Origin: Agarophyton chilense
Taxonomy: Eukaryota > Rhodophyta > Florideophyceae > Gracilariales > Gracilariaceae
Assembly (NCBI GenBank): GCA_030374765.1
Contig: JARGXX010000109.1
Location: 1-64,000 of the forward strand
Length of the DNA stretch: 64,000 nt
Direction of reading: 5' to 3'
Shown here: in pieces, positions 13,201 to 22,819 of the stretch
How the letters are laid out: every line of letters begins with the position of its first letter
How positions within the stretch are numbered: the first letter of the stretch is position 1
Translations under genes and position numbers: made by a program
The notes under the pieces: model-generated
The model's input: only the letters and a program-made list of their open reading frames with translations
Told to the model about the DNA's origin: nothing
The model's database searches: none

Positions 13201-14021
13201 CTGCGTACACACAAAAGGTCTTGGAACGTTTTGGCATGCACCAGTCCAAACCAGTTGACACTCCAATGGAAGTTGGCATGGACCTGTCTGCGATTCAGGA
13301 TGTACTCAGGGAGGTGCCGTACCGTCCGGCAATTGGCTGTCTCATGTACTTGTCTGTAGGAACTTGTCCAGATATCTCATACGCGGTGTCCAAACTTGCC
13401 AAGTATGTTGAGAAACCTGGAGAGATTCACTGGAAGGCAGTCAAACGTGTGCTTCGCTATCTCAACGGTACTTGTACATTTGGTCTCACCTACGGCTTAA
13501 ACACCGATTTGGCACTTCAAGGCTACGTGGACTCTGACTGGGCAGGCGATGTTGCAAACCGCAAGTCTACCAGTGGGTACTTGTTCATGATGGCTGGAGG
13601 TCCTGTGTCATGGTGTTCACGTCAGCAAGAAGTGGTTGCACTGTCTAGTGCTGAAGCTGAGTATGTGAGTCTGTGCAGTGGTTCCAAAGAGGCCATCTGG
13701 CTTAGGCGTTTGTGGAATGGCATCGGCATAGTCATTGGAGTAGAAGTGGACGATTCGGTAAAGTTGCTTGTTGAACCAACGCCTGTATATGTTGACAACC
13801 AAGGGTGCATTGACCTTGCCCGAAATGGCGTTGTCAACAAGCGTACCAAGCATATCGACATTCGTTTTCACTTTACTCGAGAAGCTCTACGTGACAAGTC
13901 GATTGTGTTGTTCTACTGCCCTACCGATTGTATGACAGCCGATATGCTCAACAAACCACTTTGCCGTGTGAAGCACGAGAGGTTCCGTGAAGACAGTGGC
14001 GTCCGACACCTAGACCTTTGA
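10263..14021 (+). CDS. copia family B gag (C-terminal part) and pol
   Basis: This open frame of about 1250 codons encodes the rest of a copia gag, a zinc knuckle (CHYCHKKGHIQRNC), protease (WIVDSGATAHMT), the HHCC and DDE integrase parts, RT (DVKTAFLNGDLEE, YVDDLL) and RNase H (ALSSAEAEYVSL). The frame looks whole over this span and ends just before a purine-rich tract (14028-14041) and the 3' LTR. The N-terminal part of the same gag type lies on the opposite strand at 16590-16865. Family B is therefore rearranged, although its pol looks young. Confidence 0.85.
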   Translation: MFQRKTLLNKINARRSFYSAKMRDDEKMLQFINRVRHLASDLKCMDVVVEEEDIAMAILCGLPERFEHLIVAIDTTIGDRQLTLEFVKSRLLQEEQRMNDRAKEEPGGSEAALVGRQSRWKNIECHYCHKKGHIQRNCFKKQRDGANRNQVGAAHPTVNTELSDEQGTGGNDSDFVCLIATGSDKATNSDWIVDSGATAHMTFDESMFQTYDSKVSSGVSIGNDSKLESVGHGSVELDLIVEGSKRKCQLKQVVHVPNLMYHLLSVSAICDLGCKVAFEKEKVCVYKGSKVVALGRRVKGLYYLCTAAHQCTDVNSALVSDLSLWHARMAHVNVDGIKHMARNKVVSGLNVDVAQDSDVCGSCVVGKATRAPTPKQGGERAKHVLELVHSDVSGPVSVKSLGGSHYFVTFIDDHSRFCFFYMLKTKDEVFQMFLRWLKFVQNQTGRQVKTITARESVLKALRTDNGGEYLSHRFTKELERHGIEHQRTVPYNPQQNGLAERFNRTLMDLVRSMLCHKKLPKHFWAEALNVAVYVRNRVTCKALPSSVTPYELWHGQKPDVSNLRVFGSRCWYKVVDHKLKKLEERGVEAIFIGYTPGSHGYKLWDSEKKKVIVSRDVRFDEFSGSDNQFSYEEEDYADIDFSNMSSSHDTSTSDTSGGPSDDDPFAPLPDSDDASDSSVDDSAADKSVEPVVHETQPVRRSTRERRKPSSWWRATALLTASDDTPPSYDDAVSRPDSEAWKKAMKSEYQSLIEHDTWDLVPRPADSNVISSKWVYVQKYEAAPSGEPTIRYKARMVARGFLQIEGVDFSETYAPVVKFTSIRMILSVTAVRDFHLHQMDVKTAFLNGDLEETVYMEQPTGFVQQGNEDLVCRLKKAIYGLRQAPRQWHAKIYSFLVEEMQLTPNDADECVYSGKILGFVVLIALYVDDLLIASPSMKTMDRVKAELSSRFHMKDLYQARMVLGFEIHRDRVKRELYLTQSAYTQKVLERFGMHQSKPVDTPMEVGMDLSAIQDVLREVPYRPAIGCLMYLSVGTCPDISYAVSKLAKYVEKPGEIHWKAVKRVLRYLNGTCTFGLTYGLNTDLALQGYVDSDWAGDVANRKSTSGYLFMMAGGPVSWCSRQQEVVALSSAEAEYVSLCSGSKEAIWLRRLWNGIGIVIGVEVDDSVKLLVEPTPVYVDNQGCIDLARNGVVNKRTKHIDIRFHFTREALRDKSIVLFYCPTDCMTADMLNKPLCRVKHERFREDSGVRHLDL

Positions 14022-14041
14022 AGTCAGTGACAGAGGGGGAG

Positions 14042-14735
14042 TGTTGGCTGTTGACCCTGTGCTGTCACTGAAAAACAAAAGTGCAGGGGAGCATGGGCTG
14101 TTTTGGAGGGTGCCCCTGGAAAAGCGCATATGCGTGTCAGTCGGATCTCAACGTGAACTCGGGCTGTGATTGGCTACTGCAAATGTGCACATGCAATGTG
14201 GTGTGTACAAGTGGTATGGCACTATTGGGTTTGTCTGTGGTACACGTGTGTACGTGGTCTACTTGTACTACTGTGCACGCTGTTCAATATGTCCAGCTGG
14301 TGTACTATGAACACATCTCACAAGGTGTAACGAATGTACTTGGAGAAGAGACGTGACATGTGTATTACAGGAGACTTGGTGTACTGTGCTGGAACGTGAA
14401 TGTGTATGGAGGCGGATTGCAAGTAGTGTATGCTGGCATATTGAATTTGTGCACACGTCAGTGTAATTATGGGCTGTGCACTGTATATTGCCTTGTTGTG
14501 CGCTGCAATGAACATTGACTAGGGTTAATGTCATGCTTGAATATGATTGGTAGTATTGAGTGTCCCTGCTTTGTAGTCTAGGGTTTACTTTGAGTTGGAG
14601 TCTAGACAGCTGACGTTTTGAAGTAGTATATAAGTGAAAGTTTGAGCGCCTCCAAGTAAATCCAAGCCAGAGCGAGAGCTGGCGAACTTCCTTTTCATTC
14701 CCTCAACCTTTCCTTCAGCTTTTCCCTTTCCATCA
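14042..14735 (+). repeat. Family B LTR, copy 2 (3' LTR of the B pol)
   Basis: This 694-bp LTR starts TGTTGGCTGTTGACC immediately after the purine-rich tract that follows the RNase H end. Its right end (CCATCA, 14730-14735) touches another piece of family B pol with no leader between, so this LTR is shared by two internal regions. It contains a TATA-like stretch (AGTATATAAGTG near 14625) that could be the LTR promoter. Confidence 0.85.
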
Positions 14736-15896
14736 GTGTAGTAGGAAAAGCAACCCGTGCTCCGACTCCCAAGCAAGGGGGGGAACGAGCAAAACACGTA
14801 CTGCAACTTGTTCACTCCGATGTGTCAGGTCCAGTAAGTGTGAAATCCTTGGGAGGCTCGCACTACTTCGTCACATTCATCGATGATCACAGTCGTTTCT
14901 GCTTCTTCTACATGCTCAAAACTAAGGATGAGGTGTTCCAGATGTTCCTAAGGTGGCTCAAGTTTGTTCAAAACCAAACTGGCAGACAAGTGAAAACCAT
15001 CACCGCACGTGAGAGTGTGCTCAAAGCATTGCGCACTGACAACGGTGGTGAATATCTGTCACATCGTTTCACCAAAGAACTTGAACGTCACGGTATTGAG
15101 CATCAGCGAACTGTGCCTTACAATCCTCAGCAGAATGGACTTGCCGAACGGTTCAACCGCACACTCATGGACTTGGTCAGATCGATGTTATGTCACAAGA
15201 AATTGCCAAAGCACTTTTGGGCTGAGGCACTGAATGTTGCAGTGTATGTGCGCAACCGTGTGACTTGCAAAGCTCTTCCAAGTAGTGTGACACCATATGA
15301 ACTGTGGCATGGTCAGAAGCCTGATGTGAGCAACCTGCGTGTGTTTGGGAGCCGATGCTGGTACAAGGTTGTGGATCATAAGCTGAAGAAGCTAGAGGAG
15401 CGTGGTGTGGAAGCTATCTTTATTGGGTACACCCCAGGGTCTCACGGATACAAGTTGTGGGACTCTGAAAAGAAAAAGGTGATTGTGTCAAGAGATGTAC
15501 GGTTTGATGAGTTTTCGGGCTCAGACAACCAGTTTAGCTATGAGGAAGAGGACTACGCAGACATTGACTTTAGTAATATGTCTAGTCCACACGATACCTC
15601 TACATCTGACACATCTAGTGGACCCAGCGATGATGACCCTTCTGCGCCTTTGCCTGACTCTGATGATGCTTCTGACAGCTCTGTTGATGATTCCGCAGCT
15701 GATACACCAGTTGAGCCTGTAGTGCATGAGACACAACCTGTTCGTAGGTCCACGCGTGAACGTAGGAAGCCGAGCTCATGGTGGCGTGCAACTGCTCTAC
15801 TCACTGCCAGTGATGACACCCCGTCGTCATATGATGATGTTGTGTCACGTCCTGATTCCCAAGCATGGAAGAAGGCAATGAAGAGTGAGTACCAGT
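14736..15896 (+). mobile_element. copia family B, partial pol copy
   Basis: This segment repeats about 11349-12510. It covers the end of the integrase zinc module, the catalytic core (DDE) and the acidic linker up to the start of RT, about 385 codons in one frame. It is near-identical to the first copy, with a few scattered substitutions. It is flanked on both sides by same-strand family B LTRs and is an internally shortened LTR-int-LTR unit. Confidence 0.85.
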
Positions 15897-16584
15897 TGTT
15901 GGCTGTTGACCCTGTGCTGTCACTGAAAACCAAAAGTGCAGGGGAGCATGGGCTGTTTTGGAGGGTGCCTCTGGAAAAGCGCATATGCGTGTCAGTCGGA
16001 TCTCAACGCGAACTCGGGCTGTGATTGGCTACTGCAAATGTGCACATACAATGTGGTGTGTACAAGTGGTATGGCACTATTGGGTTTGTCTGTGGTACAC
16101 GTGTGTACGTGGTCTACTTGTACTACTGTGCACGCTGTTCAACATGTCCAGCTGGTGTACTATGAACACATCTCACAAGGTGTAACGAATGTACTTGGAG
16201 AAGAGACGTGACATGTGTATTACAGGAGACTTGGTGTACTGTGCTGGAACGCGAATGTGTATGGAGGCGGATTGCAAGTAGTGTGTGCTGGCATATTGAA
16301 TTTGTGCACACGTCAGTGTAATTATGGGCTGTGCACTGTATATTGCCTTGTTGTGCGCTGCAATGAACATTGACTAGGGTTAATGTCATGCTTGAATATG
16401 ATTGGTAGTATTGAGTGTCCCTGCTTTGTAGTCTAGGGTTTACTTTGGGTTGGAGTCTAGACAGCTGACGTTTTGAAGTAGTATATAAGTGAAAGTTTGA
16501 GCGCCTCCAAGTAAATCCAAGCCAGAGCTGGCGAACTTTCTTCTCATTCCCTAAATTTTTCCTTCAGCACTTCCCTATCCATCA
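15897..16584 (+). repeat. Family B LTR, copy 3
   Basis: This is a 688-bp LTR in plus orientation, running TGTTGGCTG to CCATCA. It is followed by AACAC (16585-16589), the reverse complement of the GTGTT beside LTR copy 1. Beyond that lies minus-strand family B gag. LTR copies 1 and 3 are thus opposed, 5.6 kb apart, and share the same flanking pentamer in inverted orientation. Confidence 0.85.
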
Positions 16585-17200
16585 AACACATCGCAAATGG
16601 CTTTCCACATATCGGCAGCGTTGTCGGCGTCCCGCGCATGATCTAAATGCTCATCACTGAGTGTGAGACCAATAATAGCTCTGGCCTTGCCATCTTTCTT
16701 TTTCCAAGTCGACAGCTCATCTTCGTCAGTGGGTCTAACAGAGTCGAGGTGGCCGTCGAGGTCCTTGAGTGCAAGCAGCAGCTCAATCTTCTGCTTCCAT
16801 ACGTGGAAGTTATCCTCAACCAGCTTTTCGATTTTCACCCCACTGAACGAATCCATGTTGTGCAAAGTGTCACAAGAGGCCGAGAGAGATGGCTTGGCAG
16901 CAACAGACTAGTGAACAACAACAACAGACAACAACAACAAAGTAAAAACAACAAACAACAAATAATTCTTCAAGATTGAACAGACCATAGTCTGCGGGCG
17001 CACTGGCAGGGCTTCCTATACCCGCGTCCCTAAAGGTCGGACCCCTGGCCCCCAGAGCTCTTCTGGGTAGATAACGGTTTTCTGCAGTCTACCTCCTCCC
17101 ACGCCAAAAGGAGAACGCGCGTTGCTAGTTACGAGGCTTCCAGAAAATGGTTAATGACCGAAGATATGCCTTCACCAAGTTGACCCTCTCTGGCCTCTTT
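16585..17200 (-). mobile_element. copia family B gag N-terminal part and 5' leader
   Basis: 16865 down to 16590 encodes about 95 residues of a copia gag N-terminus on the minus strand (KLVEDNFHVWKQKIELLL, typical of the UBN2/DUF4219 gag start). Upstream of it, at about 16870-17200, lies a leader with a block at 16997-17060 that resembles the family A leader. Together with the minus-strand LTR at 17534-18023, this shows that the original family B copy pointed to the left. Confidence 0.75.
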
Positions 17201-17533
17201 CAAGAACTAGCACGACCTCAAAACCGAAGCTACTTCAACACCAAGATACGCTTCTAACGAGCAATCAATGAAGATCGCACGCGGCCTGATCCTGGAAAGG
17301 AGGTCAGCCTTCGAAACGTCGCCTCCCCGCGTACTGCAGATCAAAAGCTCCTTATGGATGCTGTTCACAACAGTCCAAGAGCCCAACCACAAAGGTCGGG
17401 CTCACACACAAAGTCAAACAACCAGCCAAATGCAGTGCGCCACGGCACCCCGTCCACAAATGCACCCGCAAAGTTCAACAAGATCTTTCGACTGTCACTG
17501 TTATCCGCCCTAAAAGGACCAGTGGGGAACCCG
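17201..17533. other. Unassigned leader-like sequence of copia B
   Basis: This is 330 bp between the recognisable family B leader and the partial LTR copy 4. I see no coding frame of note. From its position it is either the first part of the family B leader or unrelated DNA joined during rearrangement. Confidence 0.3.
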
Positions 17534-18023
17534 CATTAACCCTAGTCAAACTTCATTGCAGCACACAACAAGGCAATACAACAGTGCACAGCCCATAATT
17601 ACACTGACGTGTGTACACATTCAAAATGCCAGCACACGCTTCTTGCAATCCGCCTCCATACACATTCACGTTCCAGCACAGTACACCAAGTCTTCTGTAA
17701 TACACATGTCACGTCTCTTCTCCAGGTACATTCCTTACACCTTGTGAGATGTGTTCATAGTAGACCACCTGGACATGTTGAACAGCGTGCACAGTAGTAC
17801 AAGTAGACCACGTACACACGTGTACCACAGAAAATCCCAATAGTGCCATACCACTTGTACACACCACATTGCATGTGCACATTTGCAGTAGCCAATCACA
17901 GCCCGAGTTCACGTTGAGATCCGACTGACACGCATATGCGCTTTTCCAGAGGCACCCTCCAAAACAGGCCATGCTCCCATGCACTTTTGGTTTTCAGTGA
18001 CAGCACAGGGTCAACAGCCAACA
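17534..18023 (-). repeat. Family B LTR, copy 4 (partial; 5' LTR of the original copy)
   Basis: About 490 bp match LTR copies 1-3 in minus orientation, including the TGTTGGCTG end at 18023. It stands upstream of the minus-strand gag start, as a 5' LTR should. It is bordered on the right by family A leader sequence, so this B copy sits within a family A element. Confidence 0.8.
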
Positions 18024-18449
18024 TTCCCAGTCCACTTCATCGACCTCCGTACTCTACGGACGGAGAGCAGGATTTGGCAGACTTCCCGGTCTCATGCCAA
18101 GAGGCTACTAACAAACGCGATATGTTGTCGCCACCAAGAAGGAAGTCCGCAGGGTACAGGCCTGTCGCAAAATAAAAATAACTTCTTGAATCCAGATGAG
18201 CGTTAGTCGTAGATCGCGCACCTGTCGCAGTAGGGAATCTTCTTGAATCCAAATGAGTGTTAGAAGAGCGTGACGTCTTCGAAGAGTCGACGCTCTGGGC
18301 CCATAACCTCACAAAGTGAGCGCAGGTTATGAAAAGGAAAAGGAAAAGAAAGAAAAAGACGAGAAGGAAACGAAAGTAAAAGAAGAAATACAAATGAAGG
18401 TAGTCAGCCTTGACAATTTACTATGGTCGTCGGCAACCGTCATTGACAA
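18024..18449 (-). mobile_element. Family A leader, primer site and LTR fragment
   Basis: 18024-18291 matches the family A leader (about 6755-7013), 18292-18306 matches its initiator-tRNA primer site, and about 18310-18449 matches the start of the family A LTR. The order and orientation match A-ii. It is more diverged from A-ii than the two A-ii LTRs are from each other, so it is an older copy. Confidence 0.7.
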
Positions 18450-20495
18450 TCAACTGGTCTCTCATCCCTGGAGGAGAGTTAGCGCAATTGTTTGCCAAAT
18501 GGTCTATCGCGAGATAAATCCAGCAAACGAGGCCTCCAGTTCGGGGTTCTTGCGATACCATTGAAGGGGGCTTCGAAACCTGGTTGGTAGGAGCAGTGGC
18601 ATAGGATATGGGTGGCGAGTTATGAGAGCTCGCTCCCGGCATCCTATGCGAGCTCACCGAACTTGGCGGCGATTTTACCGAATTTGCTGTACGCGTTGAC
18701 GACCAATTTCCTACCGTCGAAGGTTTTGCGAACCGCCTCTGGGTCGCTACCAACTGGATAGCGGTCCCTGTAGGTACTTGGAGCTGAGATCTGCCCTCTT
18801 AGGTTGTGGTATCTTCAATTTCCAAGACCGAGATTTTCGGTTTATCCTTCGAGGTTGGAGGCACGGCTGGTATCTTTCCCAGCCGAAGGGTATCTCCAAG
18901 GCCCTGGGGGTATCGAGCCAGCCCATTGTAGTCTACCTTTCGGTTAGTGGCCAGGTAGTTGCGTACCTGGGAACGGATCGCTTTGTCGATATTGTCGGCA
19001 AATAGCGACTTTAACCTAGAGGTAGTGAACACATTACCACAGGGAGTTGCCAGATTCCACAGAGCGAGCGAGAGCTCCGATTCGGTTTGCCCAGAGCTTT
19101 GATAGTAGGCGAGGAATTCCGAATAAGCCTCTTGGATAACCTCATCGGTGGCGTACGTTTCCGAAAAAAAAAGACCACTTCTGGGTATGACTACGACATC
19201 TCTGTGCCATCCTCATCCATCGCTAAGGTATTGCCACGGAGCCTACCATGCAGCAAGTAGTATGATTGTCCTTTCAGGTAAAACTGAAATAGCCACATAG
19301 CAGCCCCCTCAGAAACCCCATTTTGGTCACATGAAAGCTTGAACTTCTGTAGAAACTCAATCACCGCAATAGGATCCGTACCTGTGAAAGTTGTGTCACC
19401 CATTTGGAAGCTGAGCTTCTTGTGGTGCTTAGTAATCTTCTGAACAACCTCTTCGGTGTATCCAGAAGACTTGTTGATCAATCGATAAGTCCTGTTCTCA
19501 ACCGCTGTGGTGAACATATCGTTCAACGGTTGGTGCACCTCCAGGTCCATTTCGGTGTCCGCCTCAGAGTCGGGCGACTCATTGTATCGCTTTTTACCAT
19601 TTCGGTTCTTTTTCGACGACTTCTTCGTCGACCTGTTTGGTTTCTTCTTCTTCCTACCTTTACGGTCATCATCCGACGATGAACTCGTATCGGAACTGGA
19701 GGCTGACGAGTCGGGGTCTGAATTATACTCTCGATTCTTTCCCCTCTTCGGCCTCCGCTCCTTCCCATTTCGGTTTCTTCGTCGCTCATCCAACGAATCA
19801 GACGAATCGTCCTTGGGACCACCTCTATGGGTATCCTTTTGAACGAAACCAGTAATTGGTGGCAGATAAATGTCCTGAGAATCTACCTTCCCCGGAACCT
19901 CTTGACTCTGCCTTGGACCTTGTAGGTACTCACTTTCAGTAGGTATGTGTTTGGAATGCGTGGAATGACCCATTTGGAACCCTTGTGGTATGCGCTTTGC
20001 GATGTTCACCCGTGTAGGTCGGGATTCTGCGAATCCCTCGGAAACCCAAAGGTCCTGCACAGCGCGGCAAACATGGTTCCTAGCATCTGTAAAGAGATAG
20101 AGTTTCATCATTTCAGGTATCCTGTCCGATAGCTCTTGAGCTGTGCGGTCAACCACAATACGGGTAAACATGTCGACGTCCATTGAGGTCGGAAACATCC
20201 GGGTAGTCGACTTCTCCGTTACGGTTAATGCATCCTCGACCGCGAGGGTGACGAGCGCTTTCGCTCGCTCTTCGAGCTGAGGCCATAGCTCCTCCGCTGC
20301 AATCTCAATTGGTAATTCCCTTTGAGGTTCCGTTGCCAGAGGCGGCGGATCATGTACCTTTACGGTTTCGTCCCGAGGGTGCCGGACCAGCTCCTCGGGG
20401 TTTTCCACAATCGTATGAGCCGATGGGGCTCCTTTAGGACCTTTATGGCTTGTCGGGGCGCTCGCACCACGCGTATTCCTTTCAGGTCGTTCCAT
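18450..20495 (-). mobile_element. Ty3/gypsy-type gag remnant (gypsy 3)
   Basis: The minus-strand frame 19191-20495 (434 codons) has the layout of the other gypsy gags here: a charged N-terminus with a predicted helical part, a Ser/Asp- and Lys/Arg-rich middle (residues about 225-320), and a C-terminal capsid-like part (FTGTDPIAVIEFLQKFKL) resembling the gypsy 1 gag (FNGKTPILVIEFLTRF). Further pieces with a Pro/Ser-rich tail and a zinc-knuckle-like end reach to about 18450. It is broken, with several breaks. No pol follows in the window. Confidence 0.65.
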
Positions 20496-20642
20496 TGGTG
20501 ACGAATAGTGGTATCCTGTATTGCTTTGCGGGATTCCCTGAAATCAAATAGGTGTACGAACGTCCTATCATTCTCGAAATCTCGTGTGAACCGTCAAGGT
20601 ACGACGAAACCTAAAAATACTTTCTGAGTCGGGAGACCAAAA
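20496..20642 (-). other. Leader and primer binding site of gypsy 3
   Basis: This is a short non-coding leader. At 20623-20639 the plus strand reads TCTGAGTCGGGAGACCA, which has the form of a tRNA 3' end with CCA. On the element strand this is a primer binding site starting TGG, three bases from the LTR. Nearly the same site occurs in gypsy 2 at 63863-63880. Confidence 0.6.
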
Positions 20643-21240
20643 TGTCGTACAATCACCTCTTGGGTATGCTACAGTCTTGTCTCGGGAGCGTGGTGACGCT
20701 CAGCCGTAGGGAGTGTGGTGACGCTCAACCTTAGAAGGCAGACGTAATAAACCTCAATGGGGAGAGGGCACTGTGAAAACCTGCAGGGGCAAACGGCGGG
20801 GCAACTAGCCTATACCGTGTAGGTGAACGATGGTAGGCGTCGACGAGCGGGAAAGCCTGTGTGATAGTTGAGAAACAATGATCCAAAAGGTATACTCGTG
20901 ACCCAAGTGGTGCCTGTCTTATCAGATTAAGATGGGGGAGGTGCAGTTCCCTATATGCAGTGGACTGCATTCTCCAGATCACCCGGGAGGTGCCAACAAG
21001 GCACGGTCTCTGACCTAGTTTCAAAGACCTGGCCAGCACTGGCTACAGTGCCAGGTGGCCACTCCACTACTGTACTAAAATAAATATAATTACAATCACA
21101 GGTACTAACAATTACTCAACCAGAAGGTACATGTCAACACTATACGTGTCTGGCAACACCTAGATAGTAGCTCGCCCGCAGCTGCAGGGCCGATGATCAC
21201 TCGCATCCATCACCTACAAGGTCAGTGTAGTATATTGACA
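20643..21240 (-). repeat. Probable LTR of gypsy 3
   Basis: The sequence just outside the primer site must be the 3' end of the 5' LTR (minus strand ending GATTGTACGACA). No second copy lies in the window, so the outer boundary is a guess. The stretch has no coding frame of note, and it has an AT-rich patch at about 21075-21100. Confidence 0.4.
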
Positions 21241-22143
21241 ACCTCAAAGGTCAGCCTTTCTGCCACTATACGACATGGGCCATATCTGGTGGCAAAATAG
21301 TGGAAAGAAAGGAAATTGTGTCGAATGTGTGGATTCAAGACTGCGTAAGTGCACAGTGCCCTATTCTTGTTGGTGTTTAGGTGTAGGGTGCAACTGTGGG
21401 TCCATCGGATCTGTTGGTGTGTGGCAGTTGGTGTTAGGAGTGGATTTGGGAGGAGAGGAATGGCGTGAATTGCGTGCAAGATGTGTGTGCGGTGTGTGCC
21501 ACTGTCTAAGACGAGCATACCGTTGACATCCGTTTCATAATTGGGTGTTGCGTGTTCAATGTGTGCCGATGGTTGATGTAGAGGGGAGATTGTGGGGTAG
21601 TTTGTCGGCGGTGGTAAACGTGTTGTGAGTAAACCTTGTGAGGCATGATGAAGATCTGCGTGCATGTCGTTGGCTTGGGCGCTTGTTACTTGAAAATCGA
21701 GGTGGGTCTGATCGCGGCATTGGGCATCTGTGTGTTTGCAGCGTATGCGGAGTGACCGGTGGTAGTAGCAGAGTTGCTTGAATATTATGCCCCTGACGCA
21801 GTAAAAGGAACGCCATTAGTTCAAGCGCTATGTGCAATAGTCCCCGGTGAATGTTAAGGACGGTTGTGTTGGAGAAGGACTTGCTTGGAAAGGATGTAGA
21901 GGTTATTGAGGGACTGTAAGATTTGAATGAAATTACGAACGGTGGTCGGTTGTTGGCAAGTATGTGGCCGAGAACCGGTGTTATCGTTGCGTGCTCTTCC
22001 AGACCATAGAGTAGGAAGTATATTGTCGTATCTTCTTGTGAAATGTTGAGGTATCTGACTGCAACCATCTTATCACGGATTTATAGATATGCTGTGAAGT
22101 ATGCCTCAATTTTTGTGATGTCTCCCAGTTCTATGCTCACTGT
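21241..22143 (-). other. Unidentified coding remnant beside the gypsy 1 insertion
   Basis: Minus-strand frames 21556-22068 (170 codons) and 21222-21665 have amino-acid composition more like real coding than chance. The first has a helical, Leu-rich start (YFLLYGLEEHATITPVLGH) loosely reminiscent of copia gag. I cannot assign a family. The target duplication of gypsy 1 implies that this DNA was once continuous with the sequence right of 32497. I treat it as a probable older element fragment. Confidence 0.3.
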
Positions 22144-22148
22144 TTCTG

Positions 22149-22520
22149 TGTAGTATTCTACTATGTCGTGGAATCGGATAGGTTGGTTTTTCGCGAAGTC
22201 GCGGTTGGAACTCATAAGTGAGTGTTTTCATCAGCATTGTGGTATGAAGCGGCAACCCGCATAGGATGCCTAGAGGCAGAATGTCTTAGTGGAACCCGTG
22301 GCGTCATGGGTGGAGTGGCTTACCACGGCGCGCGCATAGTCGCGACCCTTCCTAGGGGAATGCCATATTGGCAACGGCGCATGTAGTGGCGAGCCACGTG
22401 GAGGGCTTTACTACCCTTTGTAGCTAGACGTCCATTAGGGAACATACCCATACAGTGGTTTGGCTAAGTGGCTGACCACTAGGTATTATTTATATATTTA
22501 TTCGGGAACTCACCCTGGTG
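22149..22520 (+). repeat. 5' LTR of gypsy 1
   Basis: It matches the first half of the 3' LTR (from 31776) with about ten differences. It begins TGTAGTATTCTAC right after TTCTG. It is shorter than the 3' LTR. The leader follows at about 22545, where sequence similar to the gypsy 2 leader starts. Confidence 0.75.
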
Positions 22521-22819
22521 GTTAGCTGCACTGAACAATTCGTTCCTGGAACGTGGAATCGATATCGATACTTGTAACAAGTGGACTCACTACAGTTATT
22601 GTTTATCGAACCACCTCCGGCAATTGCAGAACTCATCGTGTTTGAACACGTGGTCGAGAAGTCGAGATTCCATTTGGTTCGCACGTGGACTCAGGTTTGG
22701 TCTAGGATGCCGAAGACCCGAAGCCAGTCGAGTACTGGTCGCCCCGGTCTTGCGAGGCCACCTCCGAAACCTAGGCTCGCCTCACCTGTTGAAGCCGGGA
22801 GCGGCTGTATGGTCAAGCG

